Assembly (NCBI GenBank): GCA_035222895.1
Contig: JAVYIG010005383.1
Span: forward strand, 62,001-126,000
From: Strongylocentrotus droebachiensis
Lineage: Eukaryota; Echinodermata; Echinoidea; Camarodonta; Strongylocentrotidae
DNA: 64,000 nt
Direction: 5' to 3'
The notes below the pieces were generated by a model. That model did no database searches, was not told the origin of the DNA, and saw only the letters and a program-made list of their open reading frames with translations. Numbering within the stretch: the first letter of the stretch is position 1; every line of letters starts with the position of its first letter. Below are positions 51,156 to 62,800 of the stretch, piece after piece. A program made the position numbers and the translations under genes.

Positions 51156-51596
51156 CAGGGGCGGATCTAGCTTTTTGCTAAGGGGGGGGTTTGACCAAAA
51201 TAATGACGATGCGGAGCATCGTCCACGAGCCGCGAAGCGGCGAGCCGATTTTTTTTGGGGGTGTTTATTTGAACCCCGTAAGTGATGTTTTCCTGGCATC
51301 TATTAACACAATGGAGACCATAAAAAGCAGTGCATGATAACGTCTTTTTAAATCAAGTAACAGTTAAATACACAGTTATATCCAGAGTTATCATGTGTTT
51401 GGTTAAGTTACCAGATGAGTTGAATATCTTCTCACAATATTTGCACTTGAAAGGGTTTCTCTCCAGCTTGCGTTCTTTTTTCTTTCTTTTTTCTTTTTTT
51501 TCTTCTTTTTTTTTTCCTTTTTTTTCCTTTTTTTTTTTTGGGCCGCCCAAGGGGGGGGTTTAAACCCCCTAAACCCCCCCCGTAGATCCGCGCCTG
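51156..51596. mobile_element. hAT-like element with captured zinc-finger fragment
   Basis: Ends CAGGGGCGGATCTAGC and, inverted, CAGGCGCGGATCTACG, the family of the elements at 44387 and 27287. The flanks share AGGAT only. G runs lie just inside both ends. It contains a C2H2 zinc-finger relic. Confidence 0.65.
51384..51472 (-). pseudogene. C2H2 zinc-finger fragment (broken)
   Basis: Minus strand reads a linker-like AGEKPF in one frame and, shifted by one base, PFKCKYCEKIFNSSGNLTKH: C-x2-C-x12-H, with Leu where the second zinc-binding His is expected. Too short and frame-broken to be functional. It looks like a host exon fragment carried by the element. Confidence 0.5.
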
Positions 51597-51609
51597 AGGA
51601 TTAAGGTAT

Positions 51610-53005
51610 TCAGGCTGAAAGAGTGACATTATTTTATTGACTCAAAATTAAGATAAAAATCTGCAAGAAAATGTAGGGGGATGAGAGTTATTTAAAGATT
51701 CTTATAAGGTAACGGATGGTGGATTTACGATACCTTTCAGTATTACATTTAATTGTCAGAAAACCAGTCATGTTGCGCAACTGTCTCATGTTCGAGACGG
51801 ACTTGGGAATAGGCAGAAGGTGTTTGTGGTGATCAGAGTTCCTGAACTTCTGTCCAAAACTTAACCAAAGTAAATCCCTTCTCGAAGATAGGGAAGTAAG
51901 GTTGGTTATGGCAAGGGCATTCGTATAATCAACATAATATCCTGCTATTATTTTGAGTTCCCGCTTTTGAACCAATTATAATTTATTAGTCTCATTGGTG
52001 GTAATAGAAGCGGGCCAAACAGGGGAAGCATATTCGAGAATGGGTCTTATATAGGTTGTGTAGACAGGCACCATATCAGCCAAACTTGCCTTTGATTTCG
52101 GTATACAAAGCGTGTACAATCTACGTGATGCTTTAGCAACAATTTCTGCAATGTGTAGACTCCATTTCAGATCATTTTGAATTGTGACTCCAAGTAATTT
52201 GAGATTTTGGATACTTTTGAGTCGGGTTGAGTTTAAGTGGAAATCAGTATGGGGTGTAAAGTTCTTTAAAAATGATATAGTCATGAGATTACACTTGGGT
52301 GGTTTGGGAAGTACACCATATTGAAAGACGATCTAGTGAATATTGCAGTGTGGGATTAGCGTTACGTTTAACAATTTCTCCAATATTATTGTCAACTCGT
52401 CAACGTACTTCCACCGCGCCTCCCAATCAACGACAGCATCATTAACAAGAATCAGAAACAAAACCGGGCACAACTTGGTACCCTACGGTACGCCACAGGA
52501 TACCTCCAGCAGGGGAGAGTGACAATTATAGACCTCAGTGCACTGAGTACCGGCAGTTAGGAAGCTGCAAATGATTGGGATGATCGATCTACGAACACCC
52601 TATAGAATAAGCTTGTTGACTACAATCGAATGATTCACCCTATCAAAGGCCTTAGTGAAATCAATGGTAGCTAGATAGGCGTAATGGCCAGGATTATCAA
52701 GGCCTTCAAGAACAAATTTAAGCAAGTTTATAAGATAGTGTACGGTGGGACAACCCTTGACATTTCCAAACTGTTTCTCATCAACATGGATTGATATATC
52801 CTCCACTACTCACTTTGCGACAAATGATTCGAGTGTCCTAGAAAACAAAGGGGTAAGAGGTATCGGTCTTGACTGGTCAAGAGAACTGATTTCTTTTTCA
52901 TTCGGTACATGGGTGATGATATTTTCCAGTCATTGGGAAAAACGCCTTCCTGTAAACATTGATTGAATAGGTAGGTTAGAAGTTCTGCGAGTTTCACAGC
53001 AAACT
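51610..53005 (-). mobile_element. Non-LTR retrotransposon remnant L-B, reverse transcriptase
   Basis: Minus strand order: LTYLFNQCLQEGVFPNDWK (fingers), QFGNVKGCPTVHYL, YLATIDFTKAFDRVNH (catalytic motif A), CGVP-stop-GTKLCPVLFLILV (motif B; the usual GVPQGT has CAG changed to TAG), KYVDELTI (the YVDD catalytic box has become YVDE), LKLLGVTIQNDLKWSLHI and RPILEYASPVW. A jockey/CR1-like element, clearly dead. Confidence 0.85.
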
Positions 53006-53616
53006 CCTTGAAAGTTGCAATGGATGTTAATAATGGATGTTAATAATACAATAGATGTTAATAAGTAGCATATTAGAAAACTATGATTTCACCTCACTTC
53101 TATTTATAACTGTATGAATATAATATGTGCAATCCAATCAACGCATTATACCTCAAAATATCAGCTTCTAATATTACTTCGACAATGATTATGATACTTA
53201 TACAACATAGACATGAACATTTTTTTTTCTTCTCCATCTATATATATCAAAATCAAACTTAAACAATTTTAAACGATGTTCTTTTAAAGCGCTGATAATC
53301 ATCAATATTGTCCCGGAACTCTTTACTTAAAATAACATTTAACATTTAGACAATGTCGTAAAACATGAGTATTTTCAATTGATTTGCCCCGTACACATCT
53401 GGACGCTTGATGGAAAATTAACAACGTTTAGGAAAAACATTTAACATAAACAACACCACAACAGCGACCACTGAAATAGGAGAAGACGATCGGCCTACCT
53501 TTTTGATACGTTTAGATTTGTAAATCTTATTTTTTCTTGTTTATCTAATCCTCACAAACTCCTTATGAACAGAGGGATGTGAACTACGTTTTGAAACTCT
53601 ATGCGTACATGATAAC

Positions 53617-53622
53617 TTTATT
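53617..53622 (-). promoter_or_regulatory. Possible polyadenylation signal of gene B
   Basis: AATAAA on the minus strand, 12 bases after the stop codon. It is close to the stop but is the only perfect hexamer seen nearby. Confidence 0.3.
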
Positions 53623-53634
53623 AGTCTCTTCTGA

Positions 53635-53858
53635 TCACGGGGCTTTTATCTCCATTGTCGAACCCCGCAAAGACCGTTGGTTCCAATTCATCCCTCTAAG
53701 GTCTGAATAGGACCAACCTCCGTTTAGGTTGGCCCAGTGACAGGCATTATACCACCACCCTCCTTTATTGAGAATGGCGCAGTTTTCATCTGCTTTTAAA
53801 TCGTGATCACGATCTAGAGTGGTGAATTGGCGTCCGTTGTGATAGGTCAACGCATCAC
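53635..53858 (-). CDS. Gene B exon 7: end of fibrinogen domain and stop
   Basis: Residues 251-325, then TGA at 53635-53637. FTTLDRDHDLKADENCAIL is the calcium site region (D-x-D-x-D and NC), GGWWYNACHWANLNG is the second disulfide loop, and GSTMEIKAP is a short version of the usual M-I-RP end. The loop before GMNWNQ is shorter than in ficolins. Acceptor attctccatag|GTG. Confidence 0.92.
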
Positions 53859-56800
53859 CTATGGAGAATAATAGAAATGATTATAATAATAATAATATAG
53901 TTACCCAAGGGAGGAAACCCCCACTTTGAGGGTTTGAGACATGGGATGTTGTAAAAGGTGAACTACCTTCAAAATATGCTGCTGGTAGAAAAAAGTGGCT
54001 ATTTTCAAAATGGCTGTAATGGACGTTGAACGATTTTGAACGATTACTTTTTAACACAACTTCACTTTACAATATGTGAGTTGTCGTATGGAAATTTGTC
54101 TTTCAAATGCCGTTGGCATTTAAACTTTTTATATGTTTTAAACCTGCAAATGGCACATAGTACCTTTAAATTGTATGCTCTTTCAAATTTGACACTCAGT
54201 TTTTCATTATCTCACAACAACAACAAATCTGTGTAGCGCCCTCTATACCAAAACTCAAGTAAGAAAGATGACGTTTGTACAGATTTCCGTATCTAATATA
54301 AAATATAATTGCCATTTCTTCGAAAATTTGATCGGAGGAAGATCATTATACACTGTCGTTCATACAGTTGGAATATTTTTGTTTTACCCCAATTCATGGA
54401 ATTATTTTTAAAATAATTTCAAAATAAATGAAGTATACATTCTCAGATTTTATTGAATAATAATTTGACAATGTGTGTTTTGCGTGACTGCTAAAGCATG
54501 TGTATGCTTCTATGCTTATCAAATAGAAAACCTACGCCCTTAAAGGTATTACAAAGTTTTGGGAAATTTTGAAAATTGCGTGGATAGTGATTCTTTACAA
54601 TTTCGATATATTTGGATGCCCCTGTGGATGTATAAAAAACACCAGAAATTTTAGCTCCTAAAACAATTCTGCTTTCGAGAAAAATTGAATATAAAGCTTT
54701 ACCGGTGCTCCCGGTAAGTTTTGATAAATTTCAAATAGCTCCTACGGCCGTACAATGGTAGCTGCGACCATGAAAATCTCAGAGTATGTAGTTGTGGTAT
54801 ATAATTTCCGAACGAGAATAGCTAATGGTCGATTTTAGTCAATACACATTGTTTTATAGCTTAATTAATATCTTGACCTTGAGAGGGAACTATTCAACAT
54901 AAAGTGTTAATTATTTACAATTTCATAACTTTAGAGTCGATTTCGACCGCGACAACGAGACCCCATACCAAAACTTTGTATTACCTTTAAGTCATAAATG
55001 ACAGTAATGAGGATTAATGCCCCACAAAAGGGCACTAATATAGCACATCGACACGGTTTTGATCCTGGGGCATCACAGTTACGAGGCCATTGCTTTGTCA
55101 CTGAACCATGACTGTACGCAGCAGGGGGCTAGGGTAGGGGGGGGGCAGTTTCCATAAATTAAAAAAAAAACAGAAAATGCAATAAATTTTCAATAATTTA
55201 TTGCATTTTACCCCGGTCCCCGACATAAACAAATCCTTTGGCCATGGCTCAAGGCAAGGGCACACAGAGGATTTTGTTGGGAACCGAGGTAAAATGCAAT
55301 AAATTATTGAAAATTTATTGCATTTTCTGTTTTTTTTTTAATTTATGGAAACTGCCCCCTACCCTAGCCCCCGCTGCGTACAGTCATGGTTCAGTGACAA
55401 AGCATTTGGCCTCGTAACTGTGAGGCCCCAGGATCAAAACCGTGTCGATGTGCTATACAGTGTGAGTCCAAAAAAAGTTTACACCTAGAAAATTGCTAAT
55501 TATTTTCAAAAAGCATCTATGAACCGTAAATTATTATACATCTTATGAAAGAGTGTTTTATCCCAAATCATGTGGTACCATTTTTGTGTAGTATGTGTTC
55601 ACGCTTGGATGAACAGAAGGCATTGTTTGCGAAAGTGCAAAAACGACTGACTTGCGCCAAAGTTGCTTATGTAATGTTTGAATAAAACATTTGGGATTTG
55701 GGTATTAATTCGGTCTTTGCAGATCTAAATAACATCCCTAACGAAATTAATCATGCCACACATATCAAATATCTAATATCAAATATCAACGAACATTTGT
55801 GCGTGTGGGTGTGTGTGTGACTTTGCCCTTTGCAAAAAGCATATGCAATGCATTTCATTTGATACATTCAATTCATTCTCTCACTCCGCTAATCCCAACA
55901 TAATAGATAATGTAGGCATCACTTTGGCGCAAGTCGATTTTTGCACTCTAGCAAACAATGCCTCCTGTACATCCAAGCGTGAACACATACCATACAAAAA
56001 GTATACCAAATGATTCGGGATAAAACACTGTTTCATAGGATGTACAATAATTTACTGTTCATAGATGATTTTAAAAATAATTAACAATTTTCCAGGTGTA
56101 AACTTTTTTTTGACTCACACGGTATTAGTGCCCTCTTGTGGGGCATTAATCCTCATTACTGTCATTTATGACTTAAGGGCGTAGGTCCCCTATTTGATAA
56201 GCATTGAATTTGAAGCATACACATGCTTTAGCAGTCACGCAAAACACACATTTGCGAATTATTATTCAATAAAATCTGAGAATGTATACTTTTATCTAGA
56301 TCTATTATTTTTAAGTTATTTTAAAAGTAATTCCATAAATTGGGGTAAAACAAAAATATTCCACCTATATGAGCGACAGTGTAGAATGTAGCCTATAATC
56401 TAGACGGAGTGCCGAGCTTTTTTCTTTGCTGCTAGACTAACCCTAAGCAGAACGTCTGATACGGCGAGACTACGAACCGTGAGTCGCGAAGCGGCTCACC
56501 GCCTATAATCACTGGTCTAGCTTTAGTCGTTATTTTTTTTATTATCGACCCTGAATCCGTGGCAGTTTTGCCACGGATTCATGGTCGATAATAAAAAAAA
56601 ACAACGACTAAAGCTAGACCAGTGAGTATAGGCGGTGCGCGGCTCACGGTTCGTAGTCTCGCCGTATCAGACGTTCTGCTTAAGGTTAGTCTAGCAGCAA
56701 AGAAAAAATCTCGGCACTCCGCCTAGATTATAGGCTATGTAGAATGCGGTGTGCTCAAAAAGCACAATCGAACCTGTATCTGAAGAAGCTGCGTTGTGTA

Positions 56801-59800
56801 TGAGATTTAGGCGATATCCTTCACTCTCATCAGCCACACGAAAATCGTTATACACTGCCGTCGATGATTGCCCGCCTAAGTCCACCATGTATACACGGAG
56901 CTTATAATTTCCTTGGTAGGTAATGCGATGAATGATATCATTACCAAGCCAAAACTCTGCCTCTAAATCACCGAAGCCATTCTTGTATGCAGCCCAGTCT
57001 TGATAAAAGTCTACAGTGCCGTCCTGGCGACGCTGAAAGACCTGCGAAAATAAAAATGATGTATTATAAATGGAAGTGTAAAATTAAGACGATGAAGTTA
57101 TTTAAAGCCCTGTTAGTGTGTAGAGCTAACTTGTGGCTGATGTTTCTTGGAAATTTAGGTGTACGTTCGCGTATTTAAAGTTTATTTAAAGTTCACTCGT
57201 TCGTGACATGCAAGTTTGACATAATGTTGTTTTCGTTAGCGGAGGTGGTTTTATAATTTTGAAGATGTTCAAAATGTTGATCGTGTGACAACGTAATGAG
57301 CGATATGCTATGTATTTATGTTGAGCATTCACTGTTGGAACGTTTTGCACATTCGGTGTACGTTTGTTCGTTGTCCGCCCAAATACGTCCAACCCAGCAA
57401 TTTGGAAATTTATGAGTCCACATGAAAAACCCAAGTGTTATGATTTATGCACGAATTAAACTCTATTTCAGAACTTGTGGAGGTCGTGTTTGTACATAGA
57501 TTTTCACATATATTTTATTGGATTTATTTTGAATAACAATTTAAAATTTCTTACAAGCCATCCACCAGCTTCATCAATGTTGCAATAGACGTCAATCGGT
57601 TCTTTATCTACAACGTTAGAGCCGGGGCAAATCTTGTAGACTCCACTTATCCTCTCGCCTGTAGAGTATATCTCGGAACAGTCTTTCAATAACTTGTCTG
57701 AAAGATGAACAAAGTCACATATTGCCTAGATTATGTGGGGAAGATATATAACGCTTGTTTCGGCGACAATATTACTTCGCGGCCATTCTTAATAAGCGAA
57801 TTCCTAATTTCAACCCTGGAGATAACATTATACATAATCCTAAACCAAACAACAACTATATAACCTAATCCCAAACAATGTCAACCCTAACCCTAACCTA
57901 AACCCAAGCCATTATCCTACACCCTACTCCTTTGAAAAAGTAAAGCCTTGAGCAATTTTTTTTCAGATCAAATATAATTAGGATCAGCTCTCATAATCGT
58001 CGCTAAAAAAAAAATATCATGACTCAAAGATATCATTTGTTTGTAGACATAGTAGTAACTAATCAAACCCATAAAAATGTAATTATGTCAAGAAACGAAA
58101 TGTAATCTTAATTTATTAAATTAAAGGGCGTAACAAATCCTTCAATGACTTTCTCCAATTAAAGTTCCACATTCCTTTCTCCCACAAATGTAAGTGAAGT
58201 GATAAATAATGTTAACATTTTACACGTTAAAAATTGCAAGGTCCGACGCAGATCCCAAACTCCTTATTGAAGAAACTTAATAGCGTGATCATTGATCCCT
58301 TGACACATAATTTTAATCTTTTTCTTAACGGATACCTGACAAAAAAAAATATACAATCGCTAAAGAATTACCACTTTAAAACAAAAACAGATAACAAACA
58401 TGTCAATAACTATTGTCCCATATCTTTCATTATACAAATTTCTTGAAAAAAATTCTCCACACAAGAACATCTGCTAGTGCTATCCTTTAAAAAAAAAAAA
58501 ACGATATTCGCGTGCAATTTTGTCCTTGTAATGTAAAATTGTTACTTTAATCCAATGTTGCCATACTGTTGGCATCTTCCTGGCCTTTTCCACGGGCTTC
58601 GATACTAATAACCATGAAATTCTTCTTCATAAACTATACTATTAGGCCCGAATTCACAAAGGAGGTTTAGATTTAACCCACGGTTTAACGTGTCATAATA
58701 CGTCATTTATTTATTTATTTATTTATTTATTTATTTCCTCTCATACGGTGGATGGCCCTTTCAGCACAGCTGATTTTCAAAGGGGTCCACAAACATAAAA
58801 ATAACAATAAATATACAGTGAATTATACAATAATATGTAAAACGTTGCAAATGCAAGAAGTACGGCAATGAATATGTACATGTATTTACAACATATAAAT
58901 ATCTAACAAATTAATGTACAAAACAAACAAACAATAAGACAGTTAATTGCAGATATTCAACTAGAACGACACCAAGCATACGAGTAAAACTGTAAAACCG
59001 ATAACATAACACACAAAAAAACATCAAGGTAAACATAAGAGAAAAACAAGAAGAAAAAAACAAGACAGGAATAAGAGGATGGGTATAATATTTATCACGT
59101 TTAAAAGTATTTAAAAAATAATATAAAAAAATAATAATTATAACATAACTAATAGAATATCAAATTGTAAAAAAGGGCAAGACAATGTTCAGTCTATATG
59201 AGTTCATTCAAATCAATGGTGCGAACAAAGGTAGCCAGTGTGTTTAAGGTTCGCGTTTCAAAAGAGAGACAATTGAATAATTTGGAGCTATGATAAAAGA
59301 AACTTCTTCTCAAAAACTCGGTCTTAGGCTTTGGAAGCTGAATTTTAGGATCGCTATTTCTTAAATTGTGTGGATTATGTCGTAATTCAACTCGTCATAA
59401 CACCGAGCTTTAGACCATGGGTCATTATTTTGGTATTCACAAAGGAGGTTTAGATTTAACCCACAGTTTATTAAACCGTGGGTTAAATTTAAACCTTGTG
59501 AATTCAGGCCTTAAGCAGGGCTCCGACTTAGCCGAGTTGGAGCCACGAGTTGTGGCGAGCTGGCGCGATCTTATGGCAAGCAGTTTTATCATTAAAAAAT
59601 ATTTCTTGATATCACGAAATCGAATATTTGATATCACGAAGTCGAATTCTTGATTTCACGAATTCAATTCTTGATATCAAGAATTACCATTGCTTTACAA
59701 CGTAAAATTATTTCTTGATATCAAGAAATATGTTTTAATGATAAAACGGCTTGCCATAAGATCGAGCCAGCTCGCCACAACTCGAGGCTCCAACTCGGCT

Positions 59801-62800
59801 AAGTGTGAGCCCTGCTTAAGAGGGAAGGCGTCATAGTGTTTAAGGAATAAGTGAATGTATATGTATCTTGTACATGCTTATAATGAAACGAAAACAATTC
59901 AACACACACACACACACACACAAAAATCGAATCTAACATTGGATATTTCTATATAGCGCTTATATCCATCATGCAAGGTACTCATGGCGCTCCAATAACT
60001 AATGATTCCGGTACACCCATGTAGGATTCTTGAAGGCTTTTACATGAGTGATTAATTTTAGTTCTTACCTTGGCATTGGTTACCAGAACTGCAGACCGAG
60101 CACATGCACTTATACCCATCATATGTTTCATTACAGGTGCTTCCATGAAGACAAGGATTCGACAAACAGTCTGGGGTAAAATGGCATGTCAAACGAATGT
60201 GTATAAATATTTGGCTCTTAAACATCATGAGTGAGGAAAAAAAGAAATCAAGATAAACAATCAAGCCTTTAAAGCTTATCTGCCATAGTTTACAGGAGGG
60301 ATTATACCGCCCTGCAAGGTCACTGTACAGGTGGTTATCTCATCAACTCAGCTCTCAGCTAACATAAGAAAAAGAGGATCATGGGGGACCAATGGTCACC
60401 GATTAGGCATTGTTTGTTATATAGAGGGCGCAAGTAGCTACAAGTAGTGCAGTGGGCCTTTAAGCGGTAGGTTAATGTTTGCAGCCTTTTTCGTCCTCGT
60501 ATCATCACCCTCCCCACCCTCCCCCCCCCCCCCCCTCCCCCGAGAGAGAAAAAGAACATTGTTGGCGGTTTCTATAAATCACGTTCGTATGAAAAGAAAA
60601 AAAATCGTAGTGAAATTTTTCTGTGTCATATGTGTATTCCTATAATATCCCAAACAGGTTAATTTTTTTCCCCAAATATATCAGCAAAAATGCCCATAAG
60701 GACAGCATAAATTTCCAAATCTGATTTATAAGAGAAAGAGTTGCCTTTTTGTCTTTTCTTTCACCTTATTGCGCATCGTAAATTCCATCACTTCATTTTC
60801 GGTAGCAAAAAAAAGATTTCGCATCTTTCGTGAATAAGATATACATGGGTATGTGATGAGTTACCTGGTTTAGCGCATATCAATGTCAGATTAATTCCCT
60901 TCATCTCAGCACGATCTGCCAATGGATGATCATGTGGTAGTCTCTTAGGCACCGTTTGGATGACGTCATCAGAATCTAGTGATGTCATTGTGGGACAAGA
61001 CACATCGGATATCATGGGACAGCTGACGTCATCATCCGCCAGTGCTGCATTAAATGTAATCCAATTTAAAGTACAACATGCACAATAATATTTCATAGGT
61101 CTTTCTTAAATGAAAATAATAAACTTAATGAGACTACAATGAAAATACGGGTGTCATTATTTCCGTCTTGACATATTACAGTCAACTTATTTGAAGGTTG
61201 AGCACATCCTGACAAAAAAAAAATCAATCAAGTGAAACAAAAATACGTACAATAACCTGCACTTGGAAAAGATCAACTAAGTTATTCTCAACTCAATTTT
61301 GCTTGGGATAGATTCACTCGCTAACATAGCTAACAACGATGACTGAAAGTAAAATGTTATGAATCAAGGTAAATAGCCTGGGAAAACTGAATCCGTGGTT
61401 CTCCTGGACCGACCCCTATACATTTTAGTGCACAACAGGACCCCCCTCCCCAGCAAATGTCATGATGCGCCAACTGAATTCAGACAAGGATTAAGAGTAA
61501 TAATTGAATATAACGCCAAAACTTCCGCGCTTTGCGCGTGAGGGGGAGACTGAATTCAGACCAAAAATTTGAGGTCGAAAACAGTACGAATCGTCTTCTT
61601 TCTCTAATAATTTAATGAAACGTCAAAGCTTCCGAAGCGCGGAAGAGGGACACTGAATTCAGACAAGGATTAAGAGAAAATAATTAATGAAACGTCAAAG
61701 CTTCCGCGCTTTGCGCGGGAGGGGGGAACTGAATTCAGACAAGGATCGTCTTCTTTCTCTGATAATTTAATGAAACGTCGGTCAAAGCTTCCGCGCTTCA
61801 CAAGGGAGGGGGAAACTGAATTCAGACAAGGATCAAGAGTCGAAATCAGATCAGCGAATCATCTTCTTTCACTAATGATTTAATGAAACATCAGTCAAAG
61901 CTTCCGCGCTTCACGCGGGAGGGGGTAAACTGAATTCAGACAAGGATTAAGAGTCGAAATCAGTTCAACGAATCGTCTTCTTTCACTAATGATTTAATGA
62001 AATGTCAAAATTTCCACGCTTTGCGCGGGAGGGGTTCAACTGAATTTAGATAAGGATTAATAGTCGAGAACGGTACAACGAATCGTCCTATTTCTCTAAT
62101 AATTCAATGAAACGTGAAAGCTTAAGGGGGAACTGAATTCAGACAATAATTAAGAGTATTTTAGTGCGATTTTTCAAATTTTCGAGGGCCAAACAAATTT
62201 TATAGCAATACATTAATAATGCCTTAGTCACACAGAAACCTATGCCGCCAATAGACAGAGCAAAGACGACATTAAGCCCTGGCCAGTGACCAAGAATTGG
62301 TCAGTTTGAAGTAGGTTTGAGTCGCTTTGGCGGTGTGACATAATGCATGGTGAATAGTCTAAAGGGAAGATATCATTTCCTACCTCTAGTTGAGATGTTC
62401 ATCATGATAAGCAGAAGCAACAAGCCGTTGAAGGAAACCTGTAGAAAAACATTCAGAATTTTACACAAAGAGGTGGAGGGAGTCTTTATTTTATGAAGCT
62501 TTCCATTCTAAAACAGTTTAAAGCATAAACCGCTATTTTAAAAGCTATTATACGTTATTTGTAATTTATATTTTCGAGGGGGATGCAGTTTTTAAAAAAA
62601 AGCCAAATGGACGTCCCCCAGATCTTAATTTTTTCTTTTCTTTCTAATCTCCTTTTCCAGTTTCAATTTATTCCCTAGCAGTATGGATATAACACTTACA
62701 GAATTGTTATAACTCATATTTGTTTTGCTTTTGCTTCGAAGACAGTTTGTCAGAGGAATGAGATATTTCAATAAAAGGCAAATGTCCCATTTCATGGTAC

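Larger units (their letters stand above)
54351..56381. mobile_element. Large foldback element F2, TA-flanked, carrying two later insertions
   Basis: Ends cactgtcgttcat and, inverted, cactgtcgctcat, flanked by TA. After removing the insertions at 54544-54986 and 55458-56122 the remainder is a roughly 920-bp palindrome with a short loop near 55230. Arms are highly similar, including repeated copies of gcattttctgttttt and cgaggccattgctttgtcac. Confidence 0.85.

Noticed and set aside
57895-57925. Telomere-like CCCTAA words
   Set aside because: Only two or three imperfect copies in ordinary intron sequence; too short for an interstitial telomere.
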